Source: an uncultured Clostridiaceae bacterium
Lineage (GTDB): Bacteria; Bacillota; Clostridia; Lachnospirales; Lachnospiraceae
Reading direction: 5' to 3'
DNA length: 9,178 nt
NCBI GenBank assembly: GCA_949841235.1
Contig: CATKZA010000041.1
Location: 1 to 9,178 of the forward strand
Of the stretch, positions 1 to 6,471 are shown piece by piece. A program made the translations under genes and the position numbers. The notes under the pieces were generated by a model. It did not search any database. It saw nothing but the letters and a program-made list of their open reading frames with translations, and was not told the DNA's origin. Position 1 is the stretch's first letter. Each line of letters begins with the position of its first letter.

Positions 1-1
1 G

Positions 2-1753
2 CTGCGAGCCGGGGCGGAGCATATTTTCTTCGTGCCGGGCCCCGGATGCATGTTTCTGACGGATGCCCTTGCCAGAAATCAGGAAATTCAGGCAGTGTCA
101 GTCCATCACGAGCAGGCGGCAGGAATGGCGGCAGTCAGCTACGCCAAGTACAACAATGAGCTGGGGGCATGCGTGGTGACTACCGGGTGCGGCGGAACCA
201 ATGCCATGACTCCTCTGCTGGATGCCTGGCAGGACAGCGTGCCCTGCATCTTCCTGTCGGGACAGGCTGCCAGGAATCAGACGGTGCACAATGCGGAAGT
301 CCCCCTGCGCCAGATGGGAAGGCAGGAGGCAGATATCGTAGCCCTGACCCGGCACATTACCAAGTATTCCGTGATGCTGAATGATCCGGAGCGCATTGTC
401 TATGAGATTGGAAAGGCAATCTACATGGCGAAGGAGGGGCGGAAGGGTCCTTCCTGGATTGACGTTCCCATGGATATACAGAATATGGTCATCGACCCGG
501 AGGAACAGGAAAAGTTCCAAGCTCCCGGCGAAGATATGTCCCAGATGCCGGATGAAAAGGAAATCCAAGGCATTCTGGAAGATTTGAAGGCATCGGAGCG
601 ACCGATCATGCTGGTAGGAAATGGAATCCGTCTGTCTGGGGCAAGGGAGGAATTTCTTGCCTTTGCGGAGAAGTACCGGATTCCGGTAACTTATTCCAGG
701 CTTGGACATGACCTGATGGACTGCCAGTCCGATTTATCCATCGGGATGGTGGGGATGCTTGGAGCATCCAGGGCCGGGAATTTCGCCATCCAGAATGCAG
801 ATTTGGTGCTGTGCGCCGGATGTCGGCTCAGCATCGACACCACGGGCTACGAGTATCAGAAATTTGCCAGAGAGGCAAAGATCGTGGTGGTGGACATTGA
901 TGCGGACGAGCATTCCAAGAATACGGTGAAGGTAGATAAGTTCCTGTATGCAGATGCCAAGGCATTTTTCAAGAAAATGAACGAGATGGAGCCGCCCGGA
1001 GACTGGGATGGCTGGCGGGAAAAATGCCTGCACTGGAAGGAGCATTTCCCTACCTGTCTGGAGGAATATAGGACCGGGGACAGAATCAATATGTATTATT
1101 TCACGGAAGCCCTGTCCCAAGTGTTGCCAGAGCATGCCACCGTGGTGAGCGATGCGGGAAATACCTTTTTTACCGTCTCTCCTATCATTCGGGTGAGGGA
1201 GGGGCAGCGTTCCATCACGTCGGGCTGCCAGGCGGAGATGGGCTATGCCCTGCCGGCAGCCATCGGCATTTCCTACCTGTGTCCCGGGCCCGTGGTGGCC
1301 ATTAACGGAGACGGCTCCGTGATGATGAACTTGCAGGAACTGGAAACGCTGCAATTCACCAAGAGGAATGTGAAGGTATGCATCATGAACAATAATGGGT
1401 ATTCCTCCATCAGGCATCTACAGAACAATGCTTTTCGGGGGAGGCAGATTGGCTGCGATCCCTCCACGGGAATCAGCTTTTCCAATTTTGAACTGCTGGC
1501 CAAGGCATTTGGCATTCCCTATCTTCGCATCGAGGGTTCGGAAGATCTTGTCCGGAAGACAGAAGAAATATTCCGTGAAGAAGGCCCCCTGATCTGCGAG
1601 GTGATGTGCGTGGAAGAACAGCCGTTTATCGGGGTTTCCGCCACCTTCAACAGCAAGAAGAGGTATGTCAACCGTCCTTTGGAAGACCAGGCACCCTGGC
1701 TGGACAGGGAAGATTTTTTGAGGGAGATGGTAATCGAACCCATCGACCAGTAA
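2..1753 (+). CDS. ThDP-dependent enzyme, acetolactate synthase-like (5' partial)
   Basis: The reading frame is open from the window edge, so the true start lies upstream; the first visible residues (LRAGAEHIFFVPGPGC) match the usual N-terminus of this family, so probably only a dozen or so residues are missing. About 583 residues are visible, the normal size for the family. Three domains can be traced. The N-terminal pyrimidine-binding domain has the catalytic Glu in HHEQAAGMA (visible residue 37) followed by TTGCGGTNAMT. The central domain (about residues 185-345) contains DLVLCAGCRLS and KIVVVDIDADE. The C-terminal domain holds the Mg-ThDP motif, starting GDGS near residue 436 and ending NNNGYSS. 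Family members decarboxylate a 2-oxo acid and often join the two-carbon unit to an acceptor. Its place upstream of an acyl ligase and LuxE/LuxC-like genes suggests a dedicated carboligase using an aldehyde, not isoleucine/valine synthesis; that role is inferred. FAD dependence cannot be judged. The next gene starts 17 bp downstream. Confidence 0.88.
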   Translation: MRAGAEHIFFVPGPGCMFLTDALARNQEIQAVSVHHEQAAGMAAVSYAKYNNELGACVVTTGCGGTNAMTPLLDAWQDSVPCIFLSGQAARNQTVHNAEVPLRQMGRQEADIVALTRHITKYSVMLNDPERIVYEIGKAIYMAKEGRKGPSWIDVPMDIQNMVIDPEEQEKFQAPGEDMSQMPDEKEIQGILEDLKASERPIMLVGNGIRLSGAREEFLAFAEKYRIPVTYSRLGHDLMDCQSDLSIGMVGMLGASRAGNFAIQNADLVLCAGCRLSIDTTGYEYQKFAREAKIVVVDIDADEHSKNTVKVDKFLYADAKAFFKKMNEMEPPGDWDGWREKCLHWKEHFPTCLEEYRTGDRINMYYFTEALSQVLPEHATVVSDAGNTFFTVSPIIRVREGQRSITSGCQAEMGYALPAAIGISYLCPGPVVAINGDGSVMMNLQELETLQFTKRNVKVCIMNNNGYSSIRHLQNNAFRGRQIGCDPSTGISFSNFELLAKAFGIPYLRIEGSEDLVRKTEEIFREEGPLICEVMCVEEQPFIGVSATFNSKKRYVNRPLEDQAPWLDREDFLREMVIEPIDQ

Positions 1754-1770
1754 CTGAGGGAGAGAATGTG

Positions 1771-3207
1771 ATGGCTTTTTATGATGATTTGAAAAGATTT
1801 GGGGACAGCCCTGCTATCATTGATGATCAGGGCCAGTGCATTTCCTATCGGGAATTGGATGCATTCTGCGGCAGGATGGGGGCATGCCTGGAACGGAGAA
1901 AACTGGCGTTTTCCTTCTGCGAGAACGGAATTGCCTCCATCGGCGGCTACGTGGGGTTTCTGAACAATAGGGTAGTGCCTGTCCTGCTGGATCGGAATAT
2001 CGAGGAAGGACTGCGGGACAATCTGATTGAGCTGTACCGCCCGGAATACCTGTACATGCCGGAAGAGATGGAGAGTGCGCTCAAAGGCTATCGGGTTATT
2101 TTTAGGGAGAGGGGCTATGTCCTTTGCCGGGGGGAGGGGGAGCACGGACATCCCCTCTATGAGGAACTGGCATTGCTTCTGACCTCCTCCGGCAGCACGG
2201 GAAGCCCCAAGCTGGTGCGCCAGAGTTACGAGAATATTCAGGTGAATGCGGCCTCCATTGCAGAATATCTGGCCATCTGCAGGGGAGAGCGTCCCATTAC
2301 CACCCTGCCCATGAACTATACCTATGGGCTGTCCATCATCAACAGCCACCTGCTGCGGGGAGCCGCGATTCTCGCCACCAATGCTACCCTGATGGACCGC
2401 AGGTTCTGGCAGTTTTTTAAAGAGCGGGAGGCCACGTCTTTCGGCGGCGTTCCCTATACCTATGAAATCCTAAAGAAACTCAGGTTCTTCCGAATGGATC
2501 TGCCCTCCCTGAAGACCATGACCCAGGCGGGAGGCAAGTTGACGCCGGAACTCCACCGAGAGTTTGCGGAATATGCCAGAGACCATGGGAAGCAGTTCGT
2601 GGTGATGTATGGTCAGTGTGAGGCCACGGCGAGGATGGCGTATCTGCCGGCGGAGAAGGCCGTGGAAAAATATGGCAGCATGGGCATTCCCATCCCGGGA
2701 GGCACGCTGGAACTGATGGATGCCCGGGGGGATGTCATCTCAGAGGCAGATGCGGTGGGAGAACTGGTATACGATGGGAAGAACGTGACGCTGGGATACG
2801 GGGAATGCCGGGAAGACCTGTCCCGGGGAGATGAGCGTCACGGAAGGCTGGAGACGGGGGACATGGCCAAGCGGGACGAGGACGGATATTATTTTATCGT
2901 AGGGCGAAAGAAGCGTTTCCTGAAAATATTCGGCAACAGGGTGAATCTGGACGAGGCGGAGAGAATGGTCAAGGGTCTGCTCTCCGTGGGCGACTGCGCC
3001 TGCGGCGGCGTGGACGACAAGCTCTTCGTATTTCTGGCGGGTGTTACCGAGGAAGAGGCAGGGCAAATCATCCCATTTCTGGCGAAAAAGACCAAGCTGC
3101 ATTCCTCTGCCTTTACGGTGAAGCTGCTGGACAAGATTCCGAAAAACCAGGCGGGAAAGACCCAGTACGGTCAGCTGGCGGCTTACATGGAGCAGGCGCA
3201 GGGATGA
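1771..3207 (+). CDS. AMP-forming acyl ligase (acyl-CoA/acyl-ACP synthetase-like)
   Basis: This 478-residue protein belongs to the ANL adenylate-forming superfamily. The core motifs are in order: the P-loop TSSGSTGSPK at residues 138-147, YGQCEATA at 280-287, the ribose-binding TGD at 362-364, the hinge stretch GRKKRFLKIFGNRVN at 378-392, and the C-terminal PKNQAGK at 457-463, whose Lys463 is the expected adenylation lysine. The enzyme should activate a carboxylic acid as acyl-AMP and pass it to CoA or a carrier protein; the substrate cannot be read from sequence. The protein is shorter than typical acyl-CoA synthetases (about 550) and closer in size to small acyl-ACP or DltA-like ligases. The ATG at 1771 is chosen because GAGGGAGAG (1756-1764) sits 6 nt upstream; a GTG at 1768 is possible, and the frame extends back to 1606 inside the preceding gene. 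No acyl carrier protein gene is present in the window. It probably supplies the activated acyl group for the LuxE/LuxC-like pair downstream. Confidence 0.9.
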   Translation: MAFYDDLKRFGDSPAIIDDQGQCISYRELDAFCGRMGACLERRKLAFSFCENGIASIGGYVGFLNNRVVPVLLDRNIEEGLRDNLIELYRPEYLYMPEEMESALKGYRVIFRERGYVLCRGEGEHGHPLYEELALLLTSSGSTGSPKLVRQSYENIQVNAASIAEYLAICRGERPITTLPMNYTYGLSIINSHLLRGAAILATNATLMDRRFWQFFKEREATSFGGVPYTYEILKKLRFFRMDLPSLKTMTQAGGKLTPELHREFAEYARDHGKQFVVMYGQCEATARMAYLPAEKAVEKYGSMGIPIPGGTLELMDARGDVISEADAVGELVYDGKNVTLGYGECREDLSRGDERHGRLETGDMAKRDEDGYYFIVGRKKRFLKIFGNRVNLDEAERMVKGLLSVGDCACGGVDDKLFVFLAGVTEEEAGQIIPFLAKKTKLHSSAFTVKLLDKIPKNQAGKTQYGQLAAYMEQAQG

Positions 3208-3327
3208 ACGTAGCATTGCCATTTACAGCTGACTGAACAAGAGGATTACCAGCTTGCCGCTGTGGGCGGCGGAGCCGTGAACAGTAAAATGCGGCAAAAT
3301 ATCAGAGCGAGGGAAAGGAAGGAAGCC
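3204..3327 (+). pseudogene. Possible decayed N-terminus of a short-chain dehydrogenase
   Basis: This is the gap between the acyl ligase and the luxE-like gene. An ATG at 3204 overlaps the ligase stop (ATGA), a classic translational-coupling arrangement, but its frame (MNVALPFTAD) ends at a TGA at 3234-3236. Moving to the frame open from 3214, the translation continues LTEQEDYQLAAVGGGAVNSK and then runs on as M-R-Q-N-I-R-A-R-E-R-K-E-A into the luxE-like frame. Joined across one frameshift near 3229, this recalls the start of an SDR oxidoreductase: a short lead, L-T, a beta strand, a Gly-rich GGGxVxS turn, then a helix ending A-R-x-x-K. SDR genes are plausible members of such clusters. The match is short and degenerate, so this is a tentative call; the alternative is a plain intergenic spacer. 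Confidence 0.3.
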
Positions 3328-4437
3328 ATGGAATTTGACGAGTTATTATCCCTGTCCCCCTACTCTCTGGGCAGGGAGGAGAAGGGAAGGGTTCTCGGGG
3401 AAAGGCTGGGAGAACTGACGGAGATGCATCGGAAGAACTGCCGGGAGTACGGACGGGTTCTGGATTTGCTGGAGGGCAATTTCTTTCCGGCGGCAGACGA
3501 TGGAGCAGGGCCGGCGGGAAGCATTAGAAATCCATATGACTATCCCTTTCTTCCTGTGAGGATGTTTAAGGATATGGAACTAAAGAGCATTCCCGACGAA
3601 GAAATTTTCAAGACCATGACCTCCTCTGGAACGACGGGACAGCAGGTGTCGAAGATTTTTCTGGACAGGGAGACTTCCTCCAGACAGCAGAAAACCTTGG
3701 TGAAGATCGTGAAGGATTTTACCGGGAGTGCCAGGATGCCCATGCTGATTATCGACAGCCCTTCGGTCATCAAGGATCGGCGGATGTTCTCTGCCAGGGG
3801 AGCCGGCATTCTGGGATTCTCCATCTTCGCCTCGGATAGGAAATATGCCTTGCATGAGGATATGTCCCTGGATCTGGAGGGGATTTCGGCATTTTTGGAG
3901 AAGCACCGGGGAGAGAACATCCTTCTCTTCGGATTCACCTTCATGATCTGGCAGCATTTTTATAAAGAACTGGCAAAATGCCCCGGGAGGGTGGATCTGT
4001 CCCAGGGCGTGCTGATTCACGGCGGCGGCTGGAAGAAGCTGCAGAATGAGAAGGTGGCGCCGGATGCCTTTCGGGAGGAGCTGGAGAGAGTGTGCGGCAT
4101 CTCCCGGATTCATGACTACTATGGCATGGTGGAGCAGACGGGATGCATCTATATGGAGTGCGAGCATGGGCATCTCCATGCCAGCATTTTCTCTGATGTC
4201 ATTGCCAGAAGGAAAGGAGATTTCTCTGTCTGCCCCTTCGGGGAGGAGGGCATCATTCAGGTAGTTTCCACGATCCCGGAGTCCTATCCGGGGCATTCCA
4301 TCCTGACGGAGGACATGGGAAGGATTCTGGGGGAGGATGACTGTCCCTGCGGCAGGCTGGGAAAATATTTTGAGATTACAGGAAGAATCAAGCATGCGGA
4401 AGTGAGAGGGTGTAGTGATACCTATGAACAAAAATGA
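3328..4437 (+). CDS. LuxE-like acyl-protein synthetase
   Basis: This 369-residue protein has the length and layout of LuxE, which uses ATP to activate a carboxylic acid, forms an acyl thioester on its own cysteine and passes it to the reductase LuxC. Visible landmarks are PYDYPFLPVRMFK (residues 69-81), the nucleotide-binding SSGTTGQ (99-105), the LLFGFTFMIWQHF stretch (199-211), LIHGGGWKKL (229-238), DYYGMVEQTG (263-272) and the C-terminal AEVRGCSD (357-364). Cys362 there corresponds in position and context to the acyl-carrying Cys364 described for LuxE of luminous bacteria. CPCGRLG (339-345) is a further conserved-looking turn. ATG 3328 is preferred: GGAAAGGAAGGAAG lies immediately upstream, and the N-terminus MEFDELLSLSPYSL fits the family; the open frame extends further upstream but without a good RBS. 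The gene overlaps the luxC-like gene, as expected for subunits that work together. No luxA or luxB is present, so the aldehyde product is presumably used in biosynthesis. Confidence 0.9.
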   Translation: MEFDELLSLSPYSLGREEKGRVLGERLGELTEMHRKNCREYGRVLDLLEGNFFPAADDGAGPAGSIRNPYDYPFLPVRMFKDMELKSIPDEEIFKTMTSSGTTGQQVSKIFLDRETSSRQQKTLVKIVKDFTGSARMPMLIIDSPSVIKDRRMFSARGAGILGFSIFASDRKYALHEDMSLDLEGISAFLEKHRGENILLFGFTFMIWQHFYKELAKCPGRVDLSQGVLIHGGGWKKLQNEKVAPDAFREELERVCGISRIHDYYGMVEQTGCIYMECEHGHLHASIFSDVIARRKGDFSVCPFGEEGIIQVVSTIPESYPGHSILTEDMGRILGEDDCPCGRLGKYFEITGRIKHAEVRGCSDTYEQK

Positions 4438-5602
4438 CGTGAAGGAATTGGCGGGGAAAAGGGATATGGAGATCAAGCCCCTTCCCATATACAGCGAGGA
4501 TGCCTGTGGCTTTCTGGATGATTTGTCACGGTTTCTGAGGAATGACAGGGAATCCAGGGGATTTCCGGATATCATGGCATTTGCCTTCTGGTGCCGGAAG
4601 GGGAATGTCCTGCGGCTCCGGGATGCCTATCCTTTCTGCGGGAACAGGTTTGGGAGAGGGCTGGCGTTCCATATCGCCCCCTCCAACGTGCCGGTGAATT
4701 TTGCCTACAGCCTTGCCTTTGGCATGCTGGCGGGAGATGCCAATCTGGTCAGGGTTTCGGAGAAGCCTTTCCCCCAGACAGACATTCTTTGCCGAGGGCT
4801 TCGGGAGGTGCTTGGCCGGCCGGAGCATGCCCTTTTGGCGGGGCAGACCCGGGTAGTTTCCTATGGCCATGACAGGGAAATCAATGACTTCTATTCCGGC
4901 CAGTGCGACGTGCGGGTGATCTGGGGCGGGGATGCCGCCATCCGACAGATCAGAAAGTCGGAATTGAAGCCCAGAGCCACGGAGATTACCTTTGCAGACA
5001 GGTATTCCTTCGCCCTCCTTGACCAGGAGGCGGTGGCATCTCTGGGAGAGGAAGAACTGGCGGAACTGGCAGGGAAGTTTTACAATGACACCTACCTGAT
5101 GGATCAGAATGCCTGCTCCTCCCCCCATTTGATTTTTTGGACGAATCATGAGGAAGGTGCGAGGCAGCGATTCTGGGAGGCGGTGCATCGGGCCGCGGCA
5201 GGCTATGACATGCCGGAAAAGAAGGTGATGGACAAATACACCCTGCTGTGCGAGAATGGGGCTGCGGGCAAGGGGAATGGCCATCTTCAGCGGCATGGAA
5301 ACCTTCTCTACGTGGTCACCCTTCAGGAACTGCCGGAGCAAATGGAAGAGCTGCGGGGAAAGTTCGGACTATTCTATGAAATGGAAATAGAGAATGTGGA
5401 ACAGATCATTGGCAGGATATCCGAGAAGGTTCAGACCTGCGTCACCTACGGCGTTTCCAGAGAACTGCTGGCAAAGCGCCTGGCGGACTGCCATGTGCGG
5501 GGCGTGGACAGGATTGTTCCGGTGGGCCAGGCCATGGATATCGGTGTATACTGGGATGGGTATGATGTCATCGGAAGCCTGTCCAGAGGATTGGTGGTGT
5601 GA
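4424..5602 (+). CDS. LuxC-like acyl-CoA / acyl-protein reductase
   Basis: This 392-residue protein is a LuxC-type NADPH-dependent reductase of the aldehyde-dehydrogenase fold, expected to take an acyl group from the LuxE-like partner (or from a CoA or carrier-protein thioester) and release the aldehyde. Landmarks: HIAPSNVPVNFAYSLAFGML (residues 83-102) with GDANLVRVSEK after it; VIWGGDAAI (165-173); and NACSSPHLIFW (229-239), in which Cys231 occupies the position of the LuxC catalytic cysteine. The C-terminus (GVDRIVPVGQAMDIG, then WDGYDVI, ending LSRGLVV) is complete. It is shorter than luminous-bacteria LuxC (about 480), mostly at the N-terminus. The start is uncertain: ATG 4424 is 13 nt after GAGAGGG (4404-4410), while an in-frame GTG at 4415 is only 4 nt after it. 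Either start overlaps the luxE-like stop (14 or 23 bp), indicating translational coupling. An apparent transketolase remnant follows directly. Confidence 0.9.
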   Translation: MNKNDVKELAGKRDMEIKPLPIYSEDACGFLDDLSRFLRNDRESRGFPDIMAFAFWCRKGNVLRLRDAYPFCGNRFGRGLAFHIAPSNVPVNFAYSLAFGMLAGDANLVRVSEKPFPQTDILCRGLREVLGRPEHALLAGQTRVVSYGHDREINDFYSGQCDVRVIWGGDAAIRQIRKSELKPRATEITFADRYSFALLDQEAVASLGEEELAELAGKFYNDTYLMDQNACSSPHLIFWTNHEEGARQRFWEAVHRAAAGYDMPEKKVMDKYTLLCENGAAGKGNGHLQRHGNLLYVVTLQELPEQMEELRGKFGLFYEMEIENVEQIIGRISEKVQTCVTYGVSRELLAKRLADCHVRGVDRIVPVGQAMDIGVYWDGYDVIGSLSRGLVV

Positions 5603-5603
5603 A

Positions 5604-5813
5604 GGGCGTGAATGGAGAGTATTTGCAGGAGAATCAGTCAGGGAGGACGGCAGGGGGGCAGAAGAACTTTCGTGCCTATCCAAGTCCCCGAAACTGCTCC
5701 GCATCGGCGTGGAGGACAGGTATCCCCATGCCGGACCATATGACAGCCTGATGGACGATGCCGGGCTGACATGGGATAAGGTTCTACAGCGGATTCGCAG
5801 GAGTCTTTTGTGA
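5604..5813 (+). pseudogene. Transketolase C-terminal remnant (start-less fragment)
   Basis: Starting right after the luxC-like stop, one frame has no start codon of its own but ends in a convincing protein tail. The last 40 codons (5691-5810) read KLLRIGVEDRYPHAGPYDSL, then MDDAGLTWDKVLQRIRRSLL and a stop. This is the pattern of the C-terminal domain of transketolase-type ThDP enzymes: a strand with R-I-G-V-x-D, G-x-Y-x-x-L, G-L-T, then a closing amphipathic helix. The codons before it (5628-5690) keep weak likeness to the preceding E-x-S-V...G-x-G-A-E-x-L segment of that domain. A full split-type C-terminal subunit is about 300 residues, so some 80 percent is missing. The simplest explanation is a deletion that joined the end of a transketolase gene to the luxC-like gene. 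It is not expected to be translated alone. The overlapping 43-codon ORF from ATG 5612 in another frame has no support. Confidence 0.62.
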
Positions 5814-5832
5814 AAGATGATTTCCTGGAATT

Positions 5833-5861
5833 TTGACTTAGAAGTCTGATAAATGTATAAT
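5833..5861 (+). promoter_or_regulatory. Sigma-A-type promoter upstream of yqeY
   Basis: A -35 box TTGACT (5833-5838) and a perfect -10 box TATAAT (5856-5861) are separated by exactly 17 bp, in a locally A+T-rich stretch. Transcription should begin near 5868, giving a leader of about 130 nt before yqeY. It is the only strong promoter noticed in the window and lies just past the transketolase remnant, so it marks the border between the lux-like operon and the yqeY unit. Confidence 0.75.
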
Positions 5862-5867
5862 ATGATA

Positions 5868-5999
5868 AGATTGCGATAATTTCGTAGCAATCCGTAGCGT
5901 CAGTTGGGGGCAAAATACCTTTTGACCCCAAAAGCCCTGCGCCTGGGCGCTGTCAGGCATGGGGCGGCATCATAGACAGCGCAGAAAAGAGGATTTTTT
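5868..5999 (+). promoter_or_regulatory. Structured 5' leader of yqeY
   Basis: This stretch between the predicted transcription start and the yqeY ATG holds several inverted repeats: GATTGC (5869-5874) with GCAATC (5887-5892); the large hairpin at 5904-5931; and GCGCTGTC (5947-5954) with GACAGCGC (5975-5982), which competes with CTGCGC (5937-5942) pairing to GCGCAG (5979-5984). There is also a short direct repeat CGTAGC (5883-5888 and 5893-5898). The last pairing ends just before the RBS AAAAGAGG (5985-5992). I do not recognise a known riboswitch or T-box. Function is unknown; it may be only an intergenic repeat sitting in a leader. Confidence 0.4.
5904..5931. repeat. 12-bp inverted repeat (hairpin) with 4-nt loop
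   Basis: TTGGGGGCAAAA (5904-5915) and TTTTGACCCCAA (5920-5931) pair with one mismatch around the loop TACC. It lacks a T-tract on either strand, so it is not a standard intrinsic terminator. The compact, near-palindromic form resembles dispersed intergenic repeats of the REP or MITE-fragment kind, but repetition elsewhere cannot be seen from this window. Confidence 0.6.
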
Positions 6000-6437
6000 A
6001 TGAGCATGGAACAGATGCAGAAGGATATGGTAGCAGCGATGAAGGCGAAGGACAAGGTGCGGAAGGATGCGATTTCCAACTTGATTTCTGCAGTGAAGAA
6101 ACTGGCCATCGATGAGGGGAAGCGGGAGGACATTCCCCAGGAACTCATTGACCGGGCAGTGCTAAAGGAAGTGAAGACTGCCAAGGAGCAGGTGGATACC
6201 TGCCCGGCAGACAGGGAAGACCTGCGGGCGGAATATCAGGCAAGGCTGGACATCATGAAGGAATATGCGCCGAAGATGCTAAGCGTGGAGGAGATTGAGG
6301 AGATTCTTACTACCAAGTATGGGGAAGTGATTGCCACGAAGAATAAGGGGCTGATTATGAAGACTGTCATGGCAGACCTGAAGGGAAAGGCAGATGGCAA
6401 GGATATCAACCTGGTGGTGGGGAAACTGACGAAATAG
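6000..6437 (+). CDS. yqeY: GatB/YqeY domain protein
   Basis: This 145-residue, highly charged and helical protein matches the stand-alone YqeY family in length (about 147-150) and pattern: an N-terminal helix with MKAKDKVRKDAISNLISAVK (residues 14-33), the middle segment with IPQELIDRAVLKEVKTAKEQ (45-64), the family-typical EYAPKMLSVEEIEEI (87-101), and the terminal KGKADGKDINLVVGKL (128-143). The family shares a fold with the C-terminal tail of GatB, the tRNA-binding subunit of glutamyl-tRNA(Gln) amidotransferase; YqeY itself has no firmly established role, though tRNA or RNA binding is often suggested. ATG 6000 is chosen because AAAAGAGG (5985-5992) sits 7 nt upstream; a second ATG at 6006 is less well spaced. 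It has its own promoter and probably also carries the downstream secreted-protein gene on its transcript. Confidence 0.93.
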   Translation: MSMEQMQKDMVAAMKAKDKVRKDAISNLISAVKKLAIDEGKREDIPQELIDRAVLKEVKTAKEQVDTCPADREDLRAEYQARLDIMKEYAPKMLSVEEIEEILTTKYGEVIATKNKGLIMKTVMADLKGKADGKDINLVVGKLTK

Positions 6438-6471
6438 CATTTACCTGTATATACGAAGGAGGAATTCAAAA

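Noticed and set aside
2..1753. Housekeeping acetolactate synthase (ilvB) for branched-chain amino acids
   Set aside because: The fold is the same, but no ilvN, ilvC or ilvD is adjacent, and the gene sits in an operon with acyl ligase and LuxE/LuxC-like genes. A specialised carboligase is more likely.
3262..3327. Longer LuxE-like protein starting at 3262
   Set aside because: No RBS precedes that codon, while ATG 3328 has an excellent purine-rich RBS and gives the family-typical N-terminus.
4526..5341. Long minus-strand reading frames opposite the main genes (also at 98-709, 734-1417, 1519-2349, 3580-4575 and 8698-9153)
   Set aside because: They mirror well-supported plus-strand genes, have no family signatures or RBS, and are expected from G+C-rich codon usage.
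5612..5743. Small ORF of 43 codons starting MESICRR
   Set aside because: No good ribosome binding site, Arg/Gly-rich low-complexity translation, and it overlaps out of frame the better supported transketolase-like tail.
5904..5931. Intrinsic terminator for the lux-like operon
   Set aside because: The stem is strong, but no T-run follows on either strand, and it lies downstream of the yqeY promoter, inside the leader.
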